NCBI GenBank assembly: GCA_964579675.1
Contig: CAZOIA010000078.1
Location: forward strand, 1 to 24,024
DNA: 24,024 bases
DNA from: CAZOIA01 sp964579675
GTDB lineage: Bacteria; Planctomycetota; Phycisphaerae; UBA1845; PWPN01
Direction: 5' to 3'
Below are positions 1-8,347 of this stretch, piece by piece (the first letter of the stretch is position 1; every line of letters starts with the position of its first letter). The notes under the pieces were generated by a model. That model made no database searches, was not told where the DNA came from, and saw nothing but the letters and a program-made list of their open reading frames with translations. Both the position numbers and the translations under genes were made by a program.

Positions 1-166
1 GCTCTGACTCGCCAGCGCGTTCGTCCTGATCAGAGCCCAGAGCGCCAGCGACGGGTTTCTGTGCCAGCCCGCCCCAGGAGACACTATGCACGTACAAAGC
101 CCGCGGCTCGTCACGCGGGAGTCGGTCAGTTTGAGATACGTGAGAGAGGTCCTCCGGTGCCCCAGG

Positions 167-3100
167 TCAACTCCAGTTGAGCGTCACGTGCAGCTTGTCG
201 CCGGCCCGGGCCGTGATCGCGGAACTCAGTTCAATGACCGCAGAGCCTCCATCGAACCCGACCTCGGCCACGAGTTCGCGATCGTTCAGCCGCAGACCGC
301 CCTCGACCGCCTTGGCGCCCGCAGGCAGGCCGAGACGCATTTGCGCGAGATCGACCCGGCCACCGACAACCACCAGGGTGTCCGTCTGCTCCCGGGTGTT
401 TCGCTTCTGCTCGAACTGCCCCCAGCCCTCGGCGGTGGTGAAGAATGACCGGTGGGCCCCCGGCGTGAGCCGGGGATCAAACGCCAGCTTGCGACCCGGG
501 CCGTCGTGCGCGTAACCCTGGGCCGCCAGCAGCAGCGACCAGCTACTCATCGCCCGGACGTAGTAGTCGCCACATTCGATCTCGTTCCACGGGCTTCGCT
601 TACGCCCGTCGTACCGCTCGCGGGCACCCCTGACGATCGCCAGGCCCTCGACGAGCTGGCCCTCGTAGATCTTGTGAGCGGCGACCTGGTACTCGACGCC
701 GGTCCAGCACTCGTCGCGGTAGTAGATCGGGTCCGCGGGGCGGCCCCCCTTGGGCCAGGAGCCGCACAGCAACCCCTTGTCGTCCCCGTCGGCAAACTGC
801 AGGAACCGCTGCGTGCCCTGGAAACCCTCGATCCGCCACAGAAAACTGTGCTTGAAGATCGCCTTGAGCGCACTTCGCACCTGATCGTTCGGCAAGATAT
901 CGCCCAGGTCAAGGATCCGCGCCCACCATTGACCCACCACTTGGTCCGACCAGCAGCCGGTGCCGTAGCCGAGATTGATGTTGTCGGCCTTCTGGATGTA
1001 GTACTCGCCGTCGAACAGGGTTTCCGCCATCTTGTTCTGCCCGCTCCCGAACAGCCCGCGGTACCGCTCAGCCGCTCCCTGGTCGTTGCGTAGCCGGGCC
1101 ATCTCCTCCGCCGCCCGCAGCGCGGCCAGGTACAGCGAGCTGACAAACGTGTTGTGACCGTAGATCACGCGGTCATAAGTGTTGAACTGTGGCGTCTCCA
1201 TGACGCCGTCGTTGTCCGGATCCCACTGGCTGATGGCGAAGTCCATCGCCTTCTTGATCCGCTCCCAGTAATCGCCGAGGAAGCGGCCGTCGCGCGACTG
1301 GAGGTGCTCGCGATAGGCTTTGAGCACCGCGCCGCACTGGCCGTCGGCCACCGGGGGAGCGTGCTTGCTCGGGTTGTCCCGCGGGACGGCGACGCGGTGG
1401 TGCGTCCCGCCGTCGCCTCGTTGATGATACTTCAGCTCGGTTTTCCGCATGTCGCATTCGAGCCCCGGGAAGAGCTTGGCCAGCGTTTGCTCGTAGTCCC
1501 ACACGTGGTTGCAGTTCATCGGGCAGCACCCGCCGCCGGTCGGCACGCATCCCTCGAAGCCGAAGAACGTCCCGTCCTTCGTCCAGAAACACGTCGGCGA
1601 GCGGATGATCGAGGCGTTGGCGGCAACGGCGTCGATGAAATACTGAGGTAACGAGGTATCGAACATCGCGTCGCGAAAGGCGAAAGTCTGTTGGCGCAGG
1701 TCGTCGTACCCGGTCAGCACGTGCCGGGCCACTTCCAGAGCGTTGCGGTACCAGTTGGCGTACATGTTGCCGAGGGGGATCGCAGTGTTGTTGGCGATGC
1801 GATAGTTGTTCTGCGGGTAGTACTGATTGGGAAAGTACCAGGCGAAGACGAAAGTGGCCTGGGCCGATGATCCGGCAGCGGCCTGCTTTCTGACGCACAG
1901 GGCGGCGTTGATGGTTCCGCCCGGGTCGGTCGGTCCGGCGGGCGGGACGCCTTGCGGTGATGTCCCCGGCATCAAGAGCAGGCCCGTGGGCGCGAACTCG
2001 CGGAACAACTCGTCCCGATCGGTCCACCCGGTCTGGACCACCGCCCCGGGCTCCCGCGTCGCCAGGCACATCGTTCCAGAGGACGGTGCGTCGCCCGGGC
2101 GGCCGACCTGCGGGCGGTAGGTCACCCCGGCCAGCGACGCGAGCATGGCCAGCACCTTGTCACGTTGGGTGATCGGATCGACGCCGGCCCTCGCGCCGCC
2201 CAGTTCCACCGGCACCAGCATCATCTTGCCCCTGCCGACGCCGACCGCCGTCATGGGCTCAGCTTGCCCGGCCTCATCCAGCAGGACGTTCCACTCTCGA
2301 GCCTCATCTGCCGTGACTGCATCGATCGGCACATTGCCGAACCGGATGTCATCAACGAGGACGTGGCCCCATGGGCCGCTCTTGCGGTCAACGATCTCGA
2401 TCCGGGCCTCCCGGTCGATGAACTCCGAGACGTCCCACTCGGCCCGCTCCAGATGCTCGGAGTGCTTGCCGGTCGCGGTGCGTACGACATTGCCGCCCAC
2501 CTTGAGGTTGACACAACAGGCCCCCGGATGATTCCCCCCACCGATCAGGAAGGAGATGTACTTCTCCTTGATCACGAACATCGGCGACGTGAGCGAACCC
2601 TGGGGATGATCGTTGGGATCGAACGTGTTGACCAGACCCGCACCGAGGAAACCGGTGACCGGGTTCTGGGCCGCCACCGTGCCGGACTTCGGCCCGCGAA
2701 ACGCCTCGCCCTTGGCCGTCCATTGCCCGAAGCTCTTATCATCGAAGGTGGCGAAGACCGTCTCGCGCCGGCGGACCTTCGGCCCCGTGGCGGGACGAAC
2801 CCGCTTGAGCAGCGGATTGGCAACCCCGGAAAGCAGCAGCACTGCCCCCAACTCCCGGACGCCTTTGGCAACCTGGCTCAGCACGGACCCGCCCAACTGC
2901 TTAAGGTTACCCTTGGCCAGCCAATAAACGGTCTGGATGCCGGGGCTGGGCTTGTGCTCGCCTGCGCCGGTGAGGCGCAAGCCCGTTACCGGCGACTCGC
3001 CGAGCACGGGCAGGTCGTCGTGGTCAAGCAGCAACTCGACGGGAGGATTGATCCTGGCGGGCTTGCCCGGCTCCGCGCCCATTGCCACTGCGGTGATCCG

Positions 3101-3823
3101 GCCCTTGCCGGCCACGCGATTCACGTTGCCGCCGTACGTCCCGTGGGCAGTGCCCGTGGCCGAGCCCTTGCCTGAATGGCCAACCGCGTTCTGGAGCGAA
3201 CTCAGGAACGATACCGTCGCCGGGCTCTCGGTCTTGTTGGTCGCCCGGATGGTGAAGATGGCACACGGAATCCCCGAGTCCCTCTCGTTTAGCGGGATCA
3301 TCGGGTTGAACGCTTCGAGTTCCAGGTCAACGGGCGACTCCGGATCGCGGAAGGTGAGCGTCGCGACCGGGTACCGCCCCACGAAGCGAACATCTTCGAT
3401 GCCGGGAAACAGGCCGATCGGCTCCTGCTGCAGCACGCGGATGATCGGTGGTTTGCCTTCCTGTTCGACCCGGACGGCAAAGAACGTGTCATCGACTAGG
3501 CTGTTCTTCTGGATGTTATTGAAGATCTGCCAGTTGACCAGTCGTCCTGAGCCCTTCACCCAGATGGTGCCAGTCCCGATCCCGCCGATCGGAAAGATGA
3601 GGTTCTGCAGATGCTCGCCCGAGTAGGTGATGACTTCGCCGGGCCGGGTGAGTTCGTCGAACCATGCCTGGGGCGCCGGGGTCCTCGCCTCCGGCGGGAT
3701 GTCACCGGGGTCCGCCCGGCCAGCCTGTGCACCGTAGAGAATGCCTGCCGTGCTCGCACCAGCCTTCAGAAAGTCCCGTCGCGAAACGTCCCGACACCTG
3801 CAGTCGCGCCTCCAATCATCCAT
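167..3823 (-). CDS. Tat-exported GH116-family glycoside hydrolase with inserted beta-sandwich
   Basis: Probable retaining glycosidase of the GH116 / DUF608 (GBA2-like) group, acting outside the cytoplasm on an unknown glycoside. The N-terminus has a twin-arginine signal (SRRDFLK, about residues 14-20) followed by a hydrophobic stretch. A GBA2-type N-terminal beta domain follows (IGGIGTGTIWVKGSGRL). Residues about 353-495 form an extra beta-sandwich (starts ATFDDKSFGQW, ends WGHVLVDDIRFG) resembling modules seen in GH32-type enzymes. The catalytic (alpha/alpha)6 region contains FFGFEGC and CNHVWDYEQTLAKLFPGLE; E757 of FGFEG and D884 of FNTYD sit where I expect the nucleophile and acid/base, an assignment from memory of the family. 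A short beta domain ends the protein. The ATG at 3823 is chosen over an upstream GTG at 3847 because GAGAGGTG lies 7 nt before it. At 1218 residues it is long for the family because of the insertion. Substrate unknown. Confidence 0.88.
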   Translation of the reverse strand: MDDWRRDCRCRDVSRRDFLKAGASTAGILYGAQAGRADPGDIPPEARTPAPQAWFDELTRPGEVITYSGEHLQNLIFPIGGIGTGTIWVKGSGRLVNWQIFNNIQKNSLVDDTFFAVRVEQEGKPPIIRVLQQEPIGLFPGIEDVRFVGRYPVATLTFRDPESPVDLELEAFNPMIPLNERDSGIPCAIFTIRATNKTESPATVSFLSSLQNAVGHSGKGSATGTAHGTYGGNVNRVAGKGRITAVAMGAEPGKPARINPPVELLLDHDDLPVLGESPVTGLRLTGAGEHKPSPGIQTVYWLAKGNLKQLGGSVLSQVAKGVRELGAVLLLSGVANPLLKRVRPATGPKVRRRETVFATFDDKSFGQWTAKGEAFRGPKSGTVAAQNPVTGFLGAGLVNTFDPNDHPQGSLTSPMFVIKEKYISFLIGGGNHPGACCVNLKVGGNVVRTATGKHSEHLERAEWDVSEFIDREARIEIVDRKSGPWGHVLVDDIRFGNVPIDAVTADEAREWNVLLDEAGQAEPMTAVGVGRGKMMLVPVELGGARAGVDPITQRDKVLAMLASLAGVTYRPQVGRPGDAPSSGTMCLATREPGAVVQTGWTDRDELFREFAPTGLLLMPGTSPQGVPPAGPTDPGGTINAALCVRKQAAAGSSAQATFVFAWYFPNQYYPQNNYRIANNTAIPLGNMYANWYRNALEVARHVLTGYDDLRQQTFAFRDAMFDTSLPQYFIDAVAANASIIRSPTCFWTKDGTFFGFEGCVPTGGGCCPMNCNHVWDYEQTLAKLFPGLECDMRKTELKYHQRGDGGTHHRVAVPRDNPSKHAPPVADGQCGAVLKAYREHLQSRDGRFLGDYWERIKKAMDFAISQWDPDNDGVMETPQFNTYDRVIYGHNTFVSSLYLAALRAAEEMARLRNDQGAAERYRGLFGSGQNKMAETLFDGEYYIQKADNINLGYGTGCWSDQVVGQWWARILDLGDILPNDQVRSALKAIFKHSFLWRIEGFQGTQRFLQFADGDDKGLLCGSWPKGGRPADPIYYRDECWTGVEYQVAAHKIYEGQLVEGLAIVRGARERYDGRKRSPWNEIECGDYYVRAMSSWSLLLAAQGYAHDGPGRKLAFDPRLTPGAHRSFFTTAEGWGQFEQKRNTREQTDTLVVVGGRVDLAQMRLGLPAGAKAVEGGLRLNDRELVAEVGFDGGSAVIELSSAITARAGDKLHVTLNWS

Positions 3824-3830
3824 TGCGTCA

Positions 3831-3838
3831 CACCTCTC
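3831..3838 (-). promoter_or_regulatory. Ribosome binding site that fixes the GH116 start
   Basis: GAGAGGTG on the minus strand ends 7 nt before the ATG at 3823. It is one of the best Shine-Dalgarno matches in the window and argues against the in-frame GTG at 3847. Confidence 0.6.
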
Positions 3839-3895
3839 GTCTCTCACTTCCCACCTCTCATTTCTATGCCCATCCGTGCTACAAAGGTCTCAGAT

Positions 3896-3912
3896 CTCGT
3901 TTTCCCAACGAG
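3896..3912. other. Small hairpin in the GH116 upstream region
   Basis: CTCGTT and AACGAG form a perfect 6-bp stem around a 5-nt loop, inside a locally AT-richer patch. On the minus strand a GATAAT (3914-3919) lies just upstream, and a perfect TTGACA (3942-3947) lies further up, but the 22-nt gap between them is too long for a normal sigma-70 promoter. The hairpin would fall in the 5' leader of the GH116 mRNA if transcription starts here. Function unknown. Confidence 0.35.
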
Positions 3913-3950
3913 TATTATCCCTACCGCTTGCGGCTTCGCACTGTCAACGC

Positions 3951-4038
3951 GCTCCCCTTTGGGTCGCGGCTAAACGGCCGACGCACTGCCCTTTGGGTCG
4001 CGGCTAAACGGCCGACACGCTCCCCTTCGGATCACGGC
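3951..4038. repeat. 34-bp tandem repeat, 2.6 copies
   Basis: Copies begin at 3951, 3985 and 4019. The first two share an identical 28-nt stretch (3955-3982 and 3989-4016). The third matches for about 20 nt with three mismatches (4019-4038) and then diverges. On the minus strand the unit contains GCCGCGACCCAAAGGGGAGC. The array runs into the 3' end of endonuclease V, whose stop codon (4004-4006) lies in copy two. It shares its period and a CCGCGACC core with the array at 23891-23980. Confidence 0.85.
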
Positions 4039-4702
4039 GGTGGCGGGTGACCAGGAGGTGAGCGAGCCGCGTCGGCTCCGGAAGCCGGTATCGCGTCACG
4101 CAATCCACCACCACCCGGATCGCGTCGTCGAGCGTCACGCGATGCCCGACGCTCACGAAAACGGGCTTGACGCCGGACCGGGTCCGCAGCACGACCCCGA
4201 CGGTTTCCTCCTGATGGATCAGCGGCGTAAAGGATCCGGGCGTCGCGGGTGGGGCCCGGTGCTGCCCGCAGAGGCGGCTCTTGGCACATCCGACCGCCGG
4301 GTGGTCCATCAGCAAACCCGCGTGAGACGCCAGGCCCAACCGCCGCGGATGGGCCCGGCCGTGACCGTCGAAGATGAACAAATCGGGTATCGTCTTGAGC
4401 TTCCGAACAGCCGCCAACACCGCCGGCGCCTCCCGGAAAGTCAGCAAACCCGGAACGTAGGGAAAACGGACATCTCGCCAGGCCAGCGACTCTTCCCGGA
4501 CCGCTCGCGCCGCCAGATCGTACACCACCACGCCGGCCAGGCACCGCCGACCATCAGGACTGAAGGCCATGTCCGCCCCGGCAACGACCCGGACCGGCCC
4601 GCGCACCGGCTCGACCCGCAGCCGAGGAGCGAGTCGCTTTTGAAGACGCACGGCCTGTTTGGGACTGAGAGACCAGCGGTGCAACGGTGGAGGGATTTTC
4701 AT
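4004..4702 (-). CDS. nfi: Endonuclease V (deoxyinosine 3' endonuclease)
   Basis: DNA repair nuclease that nicks one nucleotide 3' of deoxyinosine; cytoplasmic. The fold signatures are complete: AGADMAFS (D44), PYVPGLLTFRE (Y82, E91), FDGHGRAHPRRLGLASHAG (D112, H118) and VGCAKSRL (K141). These match the metal-binding aspartates, wedge tyrosine and lysine of the Thermotoga maritima enzyme with one- to two-residue offsets. At 232 residues the length is normal. The ATG at 4702 lies 9 nt after the stop of the HEAT-like gene, suggesting co-transcription, though I see no strong Shine-Dalgarno. The last dozen residues, including DPKGSVSAV, are encoded by the 34-bp repeat array, so the native C-terminus seems to have been replaced or extended by repeat sequence. 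The catalytic core is untouched. Confidence 0.95.
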   Translation of the reverse strand: MKIPPPLHRWSLSPKQAVRLQKRLAPRLRVEPVRGPVRVVAGADMAFSPDGRRCLAGVVVYDLAARAVREESLAWRDVRFPYVPGLLTFREAPAVLAAVRKLKTIPDLFIFDGHGRAHPRRLGLASHAGLLMDHPAVGCAKSRLCGQHRAPPATPGSFTPLIHQEETVGVVLRTRSGVKPVFVSVGHRVTLDDAIRVVVDCVTRYRLPEPTRLAHLLVTRHRRDPKGSVSAV

Positions 4703-4711
4703 CGGTCACGA

Positions 4712-5512
4712 TCACTCGAACCACGTTGCGACGCGATCCCGGGCGTGGAGCAACCGGTTGACCTCCTTCCACCTGCGATCCGGCCGCTCCAGCCGCGCCA
4801 GCACGTCGCTCAACAACTCCGCCGTCGCGTGGCGCTCCCAGAATACCCGAACGTCGGCCCAACGGGGATCATCGATCCCCCCCTCCTGCACGACAGACCA
4901 GTCGATCCGCCGGCCGATTGCCTGGGCCATCGGCTCGGCGATCCTTCGGAACCCATTCATCGCCAATAGCCGAACGTCCGGGGCAAGCTCGGGGGCCATC
5001 TTAATGAGGATCTCCCCCCCGCGGGTTTGGCCTGTCTCCAATAACCCGACCGCTGAGGCGGCCCGCCGCCAGGGCTCCCCCGATGCCACCCCCGCGGCCA
5101 GCCAGTCGATCAGGCGAGCGTCGCCCTGCGACAGCCGGGCTGCATAGAGGATCAACTTGGCGTGAACGGCGTCGTCCGGGCCCTCGTCCGCTCGACGTTG
5201 CAGCACGCCAACGCCCAGCGCCTCGCCGATCCGCACCGCGGCGTACCCGGCCGCTCCCAGAACTGCCCGGTCCTGCTCGGTCTCAAGGGCGGCGAGAACG
5301 GCATCAGCCAAGCGGCGCTCACGCTCGCGTGCAACCTGACACAACGCCTGCAGGCGAACCACCGGGTCCGCATCGGCAAGGTCGCCCCTCAAAGACCGCA
5401 GACGAATCCGGTCGCCCACCGCAATGGCCGCCGCCGCCACGCCCACCACCGAAACCAGCACCAGCAGGGTGCGCGTTCTCCGCCGTCGCCGCGATGACTG
5501 CTCCGAATTCAT
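4712..5512 (-). CDS. Membrane-anchored HEAT-like repeat protein
   Basis: Protein of 266 residues with an Arg-rich N-terminus (SSRRRRRTR), one transmembrane helix (about residues 16-33, LLVLVSVVGVAAAAIAV), then an alpha-helical domain of degenerate HEAT-like repeats, for example DADPVVRLQALCQVA and APDVRLLAMNGFRRIAEP. No catalytic motif is visible, so the likely role is protein-protein scaffolding outside the cytoplasmic membrane. An open frame extends up to 5575, but the ATG at 5512 is preferred: AAAGG lies 5 nt before it, and the longer version would overlap the upstream PEP-CTERM gene. That gene ends 17 nt before the chosen start and endonuclease V begins 9 nt after the stop, so the three may form one transcript. 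Cellular role not recognisable. Confidence 0.75.
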   Translation of the reverse strand: MNSEQSSRRRRRTRTLLVLVSVVGVAAAAIAVGDRIRLRSLRGDLADADPVVRLQALCQVARERERRLADAVLAALETEQDRAVLGAAGYAAVRIGEALGVGVLQRRADEGPDDAVHAKLILYAARLSQGDARLIDWLAAGVASGEPWRRAASAVGLLETGQTRGGEILIKMAPELAPDVRLLAMNGFRRIAEPMAQAIGRRIDWSVVQEGGIDDPRWADVRVFWERHATAELLSDVLARLERPDRRWKEVNRLLHARDRVATWFE

Positions 5513-5529
5513 CCACGCCTTTGCTGCGG

Positions 5530-6189
5530 CTATCCGCGAATCCGCCTTCGCCCCGGCACCGCGACCCAGGACCATAACACAAGTGCCGTCGGCTCCGGCG
5601 CATGCACGCCCAGCTCGACATCATCGACCGCGTAATCCCCGGGACTCATCGGCTGCAACTGGACCCTCGATATGTTCCGGTCGTCCTGCGCGATCCCGAT
5701 CCAGCGCCGTTCGCCCGGCAGTCCCGGGGGAACCAGGTAATTCCCGATGAGTTCGCCCCCGGGGCCATGGACCCTCAGGGATGCCCACGATTCCACTCCC
5801 ATCAGCACGAAGCCCACGCTCATCACGGGCTCGGTCATCACGAAGTTGAGCCGCGCTGCCTCGGAACTCGTCCCGGCTGCGAGCAGTGCGATCGGGGAGG
5901 AAGCGGGCTCAGCCCCGGCCACTGGAGCCGTCCGGGCCACAATCGAGGCCCCCGCCGAGGCCGTCACAAACCCGAAACCACCCAGATCGCGCCGGTCAAC
6001 GTTCGTTCCCGAAACCAGATCGTCAAGATTGAACTGCGTCAGTGCAAGTGATGCAACCGCCTCCAGGTACAGTGACGGCCGCTCTACCGGGCCTGTGAAG
6101 CTGCCCGGGCCAACCCACCGTGCTGCGTCGGCAATCGAGACCCCCGCGAGCAGCCCGAACACTCCTGCCGCAACCCCAGCCTTTCTCAT
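5530..6189 (-). CDS. Exported PEP-CTERM sorting domain protein
   Basis: Protein of 219 residues with a clear signal peptide (MRKAGVAAGVFGLLAGVSIADA, cleavage likely after ADA). The body is rich in small and beta-forming residues (FVMTEPVMSVGFVLMGVES, VQLQPMSPGDYAVDDVELG), like the jelly-roll domains usual in PEP-CTERM proteins. The C-terminus is the tripartite signal: PEP at residues 198-200, a short hydrophobic run (TALVLWSWVAV) and a basic tail (GRRRIRG). PEP-CTERM proteins are processed by an exosortase and sent to the surface or extracellular matrix; no exosortase gene is in this window. The hydrophobic part is shorter than usual, so processing may be inefficient. The gene ends 17 nt before the preferred HEAT-like start. 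Specific function unknown. Confidence 0.75.
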   Translation of the reverse strand: MRKAGVAAGVFGLLAGVSIADAARWVGPGSFTGPVERPSLYLEAVASLALTQFNLDDLVSGTNVDRRDLGGFGFVTASAGASIVARTAPVAGAEPASSPIALLAAGTSSEAARLNFVMTEPVMSVGFVLMGVESWASLRVHGPGGELIGNYLVPPGLPGERRWIGIAQDDRNISRVQLQPMSPGDYAVDDVELGVHAPEPTALVLWSWVAVPGRRRIRG

Positions 6190-6292
6190 TGTTGCAAGCG
6201 CCTATCCTCCGTTCGGCCCGGTGGATGCCCCTCGGGCCGCGCCACGCCGGAGACCAGTATACCGGCCCCCCGCACCACTCGCAACCGCCGGG

Positions 6293-8158
6293 TCACGCCC
6301 GAACTTCGTCCCGATCCACCAACTCGCCGAGTTGAACCCGGGCCATCTGCCGGTAGTGCCCTTCCGTACTCATCAGTTCATCATGGGCGCCAACAGCAGT
6401 GATCCGTCCCTCCTCGATTACCACCACGCGGTCCGCCCGCTTCACGCTGCTTAGACGGTGAGCCACGATGAACACTGTGCGATGCTCGAAAACCGCGTCC
6501 AGATCCGCAGTGATCTCGTGCTCCGTCGCCGAATCGACCGACGCCATCGCATCGTCCAGGACCAGGATCCGGGGGTCCTTCACGATGGCCCGGGCGATCG
6601 CCAGCCGCTGCCGTTGACCCCCGGACAACGTCACCCCCCGTTCGCCGATCACCGTGTCGTACCCGTCTTCCAGCGATTCGATGAAATCGTGGGCCCGGGC
6701 GATCCGGGCCGCGGTCACGATCTCCTCCGACCTCACCTCCGGAACGCCGAACGCAATGTTGTTGGCCACGGTGTCCGAGAACAGGAACGTCTCCTGAAAC
6801 ACCAGCCCGATGCTCGCGCGAAGTGACTGCAGCGCGACCTCGTCCACGGGCACACCATCGATGAGCACGCGACCGGCGTTGGGGTCGTAGAATCTCGGCA
6901 ACAGGTTCAACAGGGTGCTCTTGCCCGCGCCGGTGGGGCCCACCACGGCGATGACCTCGCCCGCGGCGACTTCGAGAACCACGTCATGCAATACCAGGTG
7001 GTCCGCGTCGTACCCGAACGTCACGTGATCGAATACGACGTGCCCGCGTCCGGGGGGCAGCGGGCGGGCGTTCGGCCTCTCCTCAACGTCGGGTCGGGCA
7101 TCCAGAATCTCGAAGATCCGCTCGCTGCTCGCCAGAGCTTCCTGAACCTGGTTCGTAACGTTAAGAACCTGCCTGAGCTGGTTTCCAATCACGTTGACCG
7201 CCATGCTGAACACGAACAACTCGGCGATCCACAGCCGGCCGTTCATCACCAGCACCCCGCCCACCCCGAGGGCCAGAACCAGATTGAGACGGACCAGCGC
7301 CCGGTAAACCGGCATGTTCCCGCGGAAGAGATCGACCACCACCATCACCCGCTCAAACAGAGACCGGCTCTGTTCCTCGAATTTGGCTACCTCGAACTTC
7401 TCGCGGGCAAAAGCCTTGACCACCTCGACCCCGGCGATGTTCTCCTCCAGCGTGGTGACCATGTCGTCCTCGCCATCCCGGGCGTCGTGGAAGGCGGACC
7501 GGAGCTTGCCCGCCATCCGAATCAGTTGCCACACGCAGATGGGCACGGTCGTCATCGAAACCACCGCCAGCATCGGATGGATGGTCAGCATCAGCACGAA
7601 GTAACCCAGCACGTAAACCGCAGTCTGCAATGAGGTGAACCACGCCATGTTGATCATCCGGCGGACCCGCTGCACGTCCCCGGTGACGCGGTTGATCAGT
7701 TGCCCGGAAAAGTTGCGATCGTAGTAGGCAAACGACTGGCGCTGCAAAGCACTGAACAACAGCGACCGGAGCCGCCAGATGACCCGTTCGCCCAGCCACG
7801 ACATCGCCAATCGGTTGGAGAACCGCAGGATGCCCCGAACCACCGCAAGGATGAGAATAATGATCGCCAGGCTGCGCACCTTGCCGAGAAACGCAACCGG
7901 CGGGTCGGCCAGGGTTGACCAGAACGTGCCGACGCCTCCTCCATCGGCCGACACCTGCCGGCCGAGCCCCTCAATCTGCTTGAAGCCCGAACCGACCAGC
8001 CGCACTTCAAGCACCTCGGCCGCGATGATCAGCAGGGTCAGACAGTTTACCAGCCAGAAGTCGCCGCGAAACGGGCGAACCAGACCGTAGATGCGACCCA
8101 GCAATGCCAGGGCCGAACTGAACCTCTTCGGCGAATCCGTGGAATTGACGTCGCTCAT
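6293..8158 (-). CDS. MsbA-like ABC exporter, fused permease and ATPase
   Basis: Type I (type IV fold) ABC exporter half-transporter of about 621 residues. The N-terminal half has six predicted membrane helices, for example FWLVNCLTLLIIAAEVLEV and LGYFVLMLTIHPMLAVVSM, and the coupling-region motif VKAFARE. The C-terminal ATPase has Walker A GPTGAGKST, Q-loop LVFQETFLFSDTV, signature LSGGQRQRLAIARAI, Walker B ILVLDDAMASVD and H-loop VFIVAHRLSSVK. The usual catalytic Glu after Walker B is Asp (D536), as in degenerate sites of heterodimeric exporters. The open frame extends to a TTG at 8209; ATGs at 8185 and 8158 are both possible and no strong Shine-Dalgarno decides. Position just downstream of kdsA suggests a lipid A, LPS or lipid cargo, but the substrate cannot be read from sequence. 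No partner half-transporter is adjacent. Confidence 0.9.
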   Translation of the reverse strand: MSDVNSTDSPKRFSSALALLGRIYGLVRPFRGDFWLVNCLTLLIIAAEVLEVRLVGSGFKQIEGLGRQVSADGGGVGTFWSTLADPPVAFLGKVRSLAIIILILAVVRGILRFSNRLAMSWLGERVIWRLRSLLFSALQRQSFAYYDRNFSGQLINRVTGDVQRVRRMINMAWFTSLQTAVYVLGYFVLMLTIHPMLAVVSMTTVPICVWQLIRMAGKLRSAFHDARDGEDDMVTTLEENIAGVEVVKAFAREKFEVAKFEEQSRSLFERVMVVVDLFRGNMPVYRALVRLNLVLALGVGGVLVMNGRLWIAELFVFSMAVNVIGNQLRQVLNVTNQVQEALASSERIFEILDARPDVEERPNARPLPPGRGHVVFDHVTFGYDADHLVLHDVVLEVAAGEVIAVVGPTGAGKSTLLNLLPRFYDPNAGRVLIDGVPVDEVALQSLRASIGLVFQETFLFSDTVANNIAFGVPEVRSEEIVTAARIARAHDFIESLEDGYDTVIGERGVTLSGGQRQRLAIARAIVKDPRILVLDDAMASVDSATEHEITADLDAVFEHRTVFIVAHRLSSVKRADRVVVIEEGRITAVGAHDELMSTEGHYRQMARVQLGELVDRDEVRA

Positions 8159-8347
8159 GACGAGAGCAGCCCCGCCGCAGGTCATCGAGGCCGATACCCC
8201 GTCCGGCAAACAGGCATGGTGCCGGGCCGATCACGACAGTATACGCGATCAGGCAAACACGGGAAAACCCTGAGGCAGGCGCCGCCGGTGACTTCGATTC
8301 CGTGAAACCGGTAATTGATGGGACGGATCAGACCAGTTATCACTCAT

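Noticed and set aside
1..84. Minus-strand open frame from a GTG at 84 running off the window edge (VSPGAGWHRNPSLALWALI)
   Set aside because: It could be the start of a membrane protein gene downstream of GH116, but only 28 codons are visible, there is no ribosome binding site and no recognisable family, so it is not listed as a gene.
90..106. Resemblance of CACGTACAAAGCCCGCGG to the right arm of the inverted repeat near 21170
   Set aside because: The match is short and broken in the middle, so chance is a sufficient explanation without more copies.
86..448. Plus-strand open frames across the GH116 gene
   Set aside because: They are antisense shadows in GC-rich DNA; the minus frame carries complete family motifs.
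3914..3947. TTGACA and GATAAT upstream of GH116 as a promoter
   Set aside because: The 22-nt spacing is too long for sigma-70, so it is only mentioned with the hairpin and not called.
3951..4038. CRISPR-like reading of the 34-bp arrays (also 23891-23980)
   Set aside because: Only two to three copies, spacers of 12 nt or less, imperfect third copies and no cas genes; these are short dispersed tandem repeats.
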